A stretch of DNA of 64,000 nt from Lagopus muta. Taxonomy: Eukaryota > Chordata > Aves > Galliformes > Phasianidae. The position numbers and the translations under genes were made by a program. The DNA lies in the NCBI RefSeq assembly GCF_023343835.1, contig NC_064433.1, positions 30,535,214-30,599,213 on the forward strand. The letters are read 5' to 3'. Of the stretch, positions 62,411-64,000 are shown piece after piece. The notes beneath the pieces were generated by a model. The model was not told the origin of the DNA. It ran no database searches and worked only from the letters and a program-made list of their open reading frames with translations. The stretch's first letter is position 1; every line of letters starts with the position of its first letter.

Positions 62411-64000
62411 TTAGAAAACATTCACTTTTCCTTGTTGGTATTGTCTACAACAGTAAAATTAATTGCAATCCTGCTCTATGCTGCATCACCGAGTGTCTTA
62501 ACAGCTGTAAACTTCATACTGGAAACTGTAGTTGTTAACCACTCTTCTGTCTGTTTTCTGTCCCTCCATCTGAGCTGCCCTCAGCCATTCTTTCCCACTG
62601 ATTTCTTTTCAGAATGTTATGACTGTGCTGAAGGCCAAAGTTTGTGTAGATACCTGAACTCAGCTTTAAAATCTAGCTCTGGAAAACAGTCTAGAGCAGT
62701 GGAGTCTGCTGTTCATCACTGCTTTAGCTTCTGACATTTATTGTATTAACCAGGATAAGGCACAGGAATGCGTACTCGGGACTTGGAGTGCTGGAGTGCT
62801 GTCCTCTTTGTCATTACTCTTGCTCTGAATGTTATATTTCTCCTTTTTGTACACCAGTGTATCATCTCCAAAGTGAGAATTATTGCTTTGTCCAGCAGCC
62901 AAGTTTTCAAGGTAGGAGGCAACAAGTGAGAGTGCTGGGTTCATACCTGACAAGAGTGGGGAAGGTGGCTGTGTTTCAGGCTTAAGACAAGCACCTTGGC
63001 TCAACACAACCTACAGCACAGTTTTGGAGGTGCTCATAAAATGCATAACAGCCTGAGCCTCTGGTGAGAACTTGGACACCCCACAGCCCAGGCAGCTGGG
63101 TGGAGAGCTGATGGCTCACTTGCTTGAACTTGCATACCCAAATTTCTCCTAAATTGCTCTAAGTACCAATTTATGTATTCATTCAGATTAGGTACTTTCT
63201 CTTTGCCTCAATCTCCACCCAGAAAACAATAATAATAACAATTGCTGCCTCTCCAGAATGTGTAATGAATATTCAAAGTCTTGAAAAACACCCATCTATG
63301 ATGGAAGTGGGTGTTATTATGTACTGAGCACCATTAAGCTACCTGGTCACTGCAGCTCCTGACCCAATAGAGGCAGACTGAAGGAACTGTTATTTTATCA
63401 CCTTCTCTAGATGAATCTTTGTACTGGAAATTTGCAGAAGGGCACTTTTTCTCCATGCTTCTCCATCTTTGTTTTCTCTCTCCCACACAAGTAATTTGAG
63501 CCTCTCTGCAAATTTTGCCCTGTGCACCAAGAGTAGAGAAAATTCTTTCTTTTTTTATACTCACTGTCATTTTTAAGTGAAGTTGGATTTTGAAATTCTG
63601 TTGACAAGGAGCCTTGCATAAAAGTAGAACTTCATTTCTTTGTCAAAAGGTAAAATGCCTGTGTGTAGATGTACCTCTCCATGCAAGAATGAAGGTTATT
63701 GCTGCATATGCATTTAACACTTATTGTATAAAATCCTATCAGTCCTGTATTTGTAAGTTAAAGGGTCTGTATAGAAAGCCTTTTTTAAAAAGCATAATCC
63801 AGATGTATATTCCATTAACAAAATGACTAATCTTACTAAATGTTATAGTGAAAGTGCTGACGGAACTTAGTCTCTAATCTGTGAATGCAGCATTATAATT
63901 TTACAAGAGTAGCTGTTCTTAATAAACATCAAAGTGAATGTAATTATTATGTGACTTTAGCCCTTTTTTCCCACGATACCGTAGTTAATCTTGACAACAA
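62411..64000. other. Intergenic, no gene recognised
   Basis: AT-rich to the window end. No repeat family, RNA gene or coding exon recognised. Confidence 0.5.

Noticed and set aside
62119..62538. 139-codon plus-strand open frame
   Set aside because: It runs antisense through a CR1 3' fragment and simply reads repeat sequence.

Overview
This is vertebrate, almost certainly galliform bird, nuclear DNA; chicken is the best guess. The evidence is an intron-containing gene whose spliced protein is clearly SLC38A2 (SNAT2), CR1 LINE tails starting with the typical antisense tagaatca/catagaat repeats, and copies of the chicken mariner family Galluhop/Mariner1_GG. No bacterial gene organisation is present. 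Almost all long open frames are chance frames.

Layout. 1-2,943 is intergenic sequence downstream of SLC38A2. 2,944 to about 18,050 is SLC38A2 on the minus strand. Reading the exons by hand gives 15 coding exons, all with GT donors and AG acceptors. They join in frame into 1,506 nt (501 codons plus TAA), against 506 aa in human. One further 5'-UTR exon is inferred, and the 3' UTR is about 3.2 kb. Intron 1 holds an exact C/EBP-ATF composite core (TGATGCAA), matching the position of the amino-acid response element known in mammalian SLC38A2. The distal 3' UTR holds a dense group of Pumilio-type UGUANAUA motifs. About 17,100-19,600 is a CpG island covering the promoter and possibly a divergent transcript.

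From 19,800 to 64,000 no gene can be supported. By known vertebrate synteny this is probably the intergenic interval upstream of SLC38A2, towards SLC38A4. It contains six recognisable CR1 fragments, all in the same orientation, two Galluhop fragments in opposite orientation about 1 kb apart, an LTR-like module near 57.5-58.0 kb, simple repeats, and AT-rich sequence with no recognisable content.

No new multi-gene system was found. The most useful leads are regulatory: the intronic nutrient-response site, the 3'-UTR Pumilio cluster and the bidirectional CpG island. After these come one unexplained 151-codon open frame and the LTR-like element in the distal region.
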